31,547 nt of DNA, from positions 1 to 31,547 of the forward strand of contig CBIHLN010000026.1 of NCBI GenBank assembly GCA_966210725.1, in the 5' to 3' direction. Shown piece by piece: positions 31,272 to 31,547 of this stretch. The DNA is from Lysobacter_C sp966210725. GTDB lineage: Bacteria > Pseudomonadota > Gammaproteobacteria > Xanthomonadales > Xanthomonadaceae. Every line of letters begins with the position of its first letter. The stretch's first letter is position 1. Below the pieces are notes generated by a model. It worked only from the letters and a program-made list of their open reading frames with translations, did not search any database and had not been told where the DNA came from. The position numbers were made by a program, and so were the translations under genes.

Positions 31272-31547
31272 GCACCGAGAAGATGCGCAACATCGGCCCC
31301 AAGTCGGCGGCGTGGCTGCGCCAGGTCGGCCTGCGCACGCGCGAGGAGCTGGCCGAAGCCGGCACGGTCGAGGCGTTCATGCGCGTCAAGCGTGCGGGCT
31401 TCAAACCGACGCTCAACCTGCTCTATGCCATCGAGGGTGCCCTGCAGGACGTCCATTGGCAGGAGGTGCCCGACGCGCGACGGCAGGAACTGGTCAGCGC
31501 CGCCGGCGCGGCGATCGACCAACTGCCACCCCCACGCTACAAACCCG
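31268..31547 (+). CDS. TfoX/Sxy C-terminal domain protein, 5' part
   Basis: Starts in the ATGA overlap with the preceding gene and is open to the window edge (93 codons seen, no stop). The protein begins MSTEKMRNIGPKSAAWLRQV and continues with GLRTREELAEAGTVEAF, VKRAGFKPTLNLLYAIEGAL and HWQEVP, matching the C-terminal helix-hairpin-helix-like domain of TfoX/Sxy. The N-terminal TfoX domain is absent, so this is a stand-alone TfoX_C protein, common in proteobacteria. TfoX/Sxy proteins are linked to competence gene control, but stand-alone TfoX_C proteins have no established function. The 3' end is outside the window. Confidence 0.88.
   Translation, partial: MSTEKMRNIGPKSAAWLRQVGLRTREELAEAGTVEAFMRVKRAGFKPTLNLLYAIEGALQDVHWQEVPDARRQELVSAAGAAIDQLPPPRYKP

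Overview
This 31.5-kb window is a stretch of chromosome from a high-GC gammaproteobacterium. Gene content, gene order and protein sequences fit the Xanthomonadaceae/Lysobacteraceae (Lysobacter, Luteimonas or a close relative). The main pointers are the accB-accC-prmA-zinc ribbon/DUF3426-fis-purH order, a Xanthomonad-type short Fis, a bactofilin flanked by DUF6776 proteins beside erpA, and interspersed palindromes of a kind common in this family (TAGGAGCGGCTTCAGCCGCG and CCCGGGTAAGCGCAGCGCA types). The placement rests on recognition from memory, not on a search. There is no prophage, insertion sequence, CRISPR array or other obvious island. Most genes are housekeeping genes with uniform high-GC codon use.

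Layout. 1-4216 (+): the 3' end of accB, then accC (fatty-acid synthesis), prmA (ribosomal L11 methylation), a membrane zinc-ribbon/DUF3426 protein and fis. 4367-9912: the purine genes purH and purD, separated by a Na+/Ca2+ exchanger (+) and an AGCS amino-acid:cation symporter (-) whose 3' ends overlap. 10087-13159 (+): an MFS-acyltransferase fusion, then a small membrane-protein cluster (CD225/dispanin, DUF2752 and a 79-residue protein) with overlapping or nearly touching genes. 17667-13190 (-): DUF6776, bactofilin, DUF6776, erpA, nudC and ampE. 17739-18323 (+): DUF4126. 19877-18354 (-): rppH, then bfd with a Fur-type operator, then bacterioferritin. 20021-20097 (-): elongator tRNA-Met with its own promoter and terminator. 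23985-20190 (-): acnD-prpF of the 2-methylcitrate cycle. 24241-25130 (+): queD and a phasin. 29897-25437 (-): an RND efflux adaptor and permease. 30722-30039 (-): bioD. 30789-31547 (+): free methionine-(R)-sulfoxide reductase and the 5' part of a TfoX C-terminal-domain gene that runs off the window.

Regulatory sequence is readable in several places. The bfd promoter has a TTGACA box covered by a near-consensus Fur site. The phasin promoter has a perfect 17-nt palindrome on its -35 region, of the kind bound by polyhydroxyalkanoate regulators. The tRNA promoter has a consensus -35. Many genes show a TAnnnT -10-like hexamer shortly before the start codon, in some cases so close that the mRNA may be leaderless. 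I found no convincing completely new system. The best candidates for follow-up are the DUF6776-bactofilin-DUF6776 sandwich with its homopolymer G tracts, the CD225-DUF2752-79-aa membrane cluster, the nested double palindrome after prmA, and the phasin operator pair.
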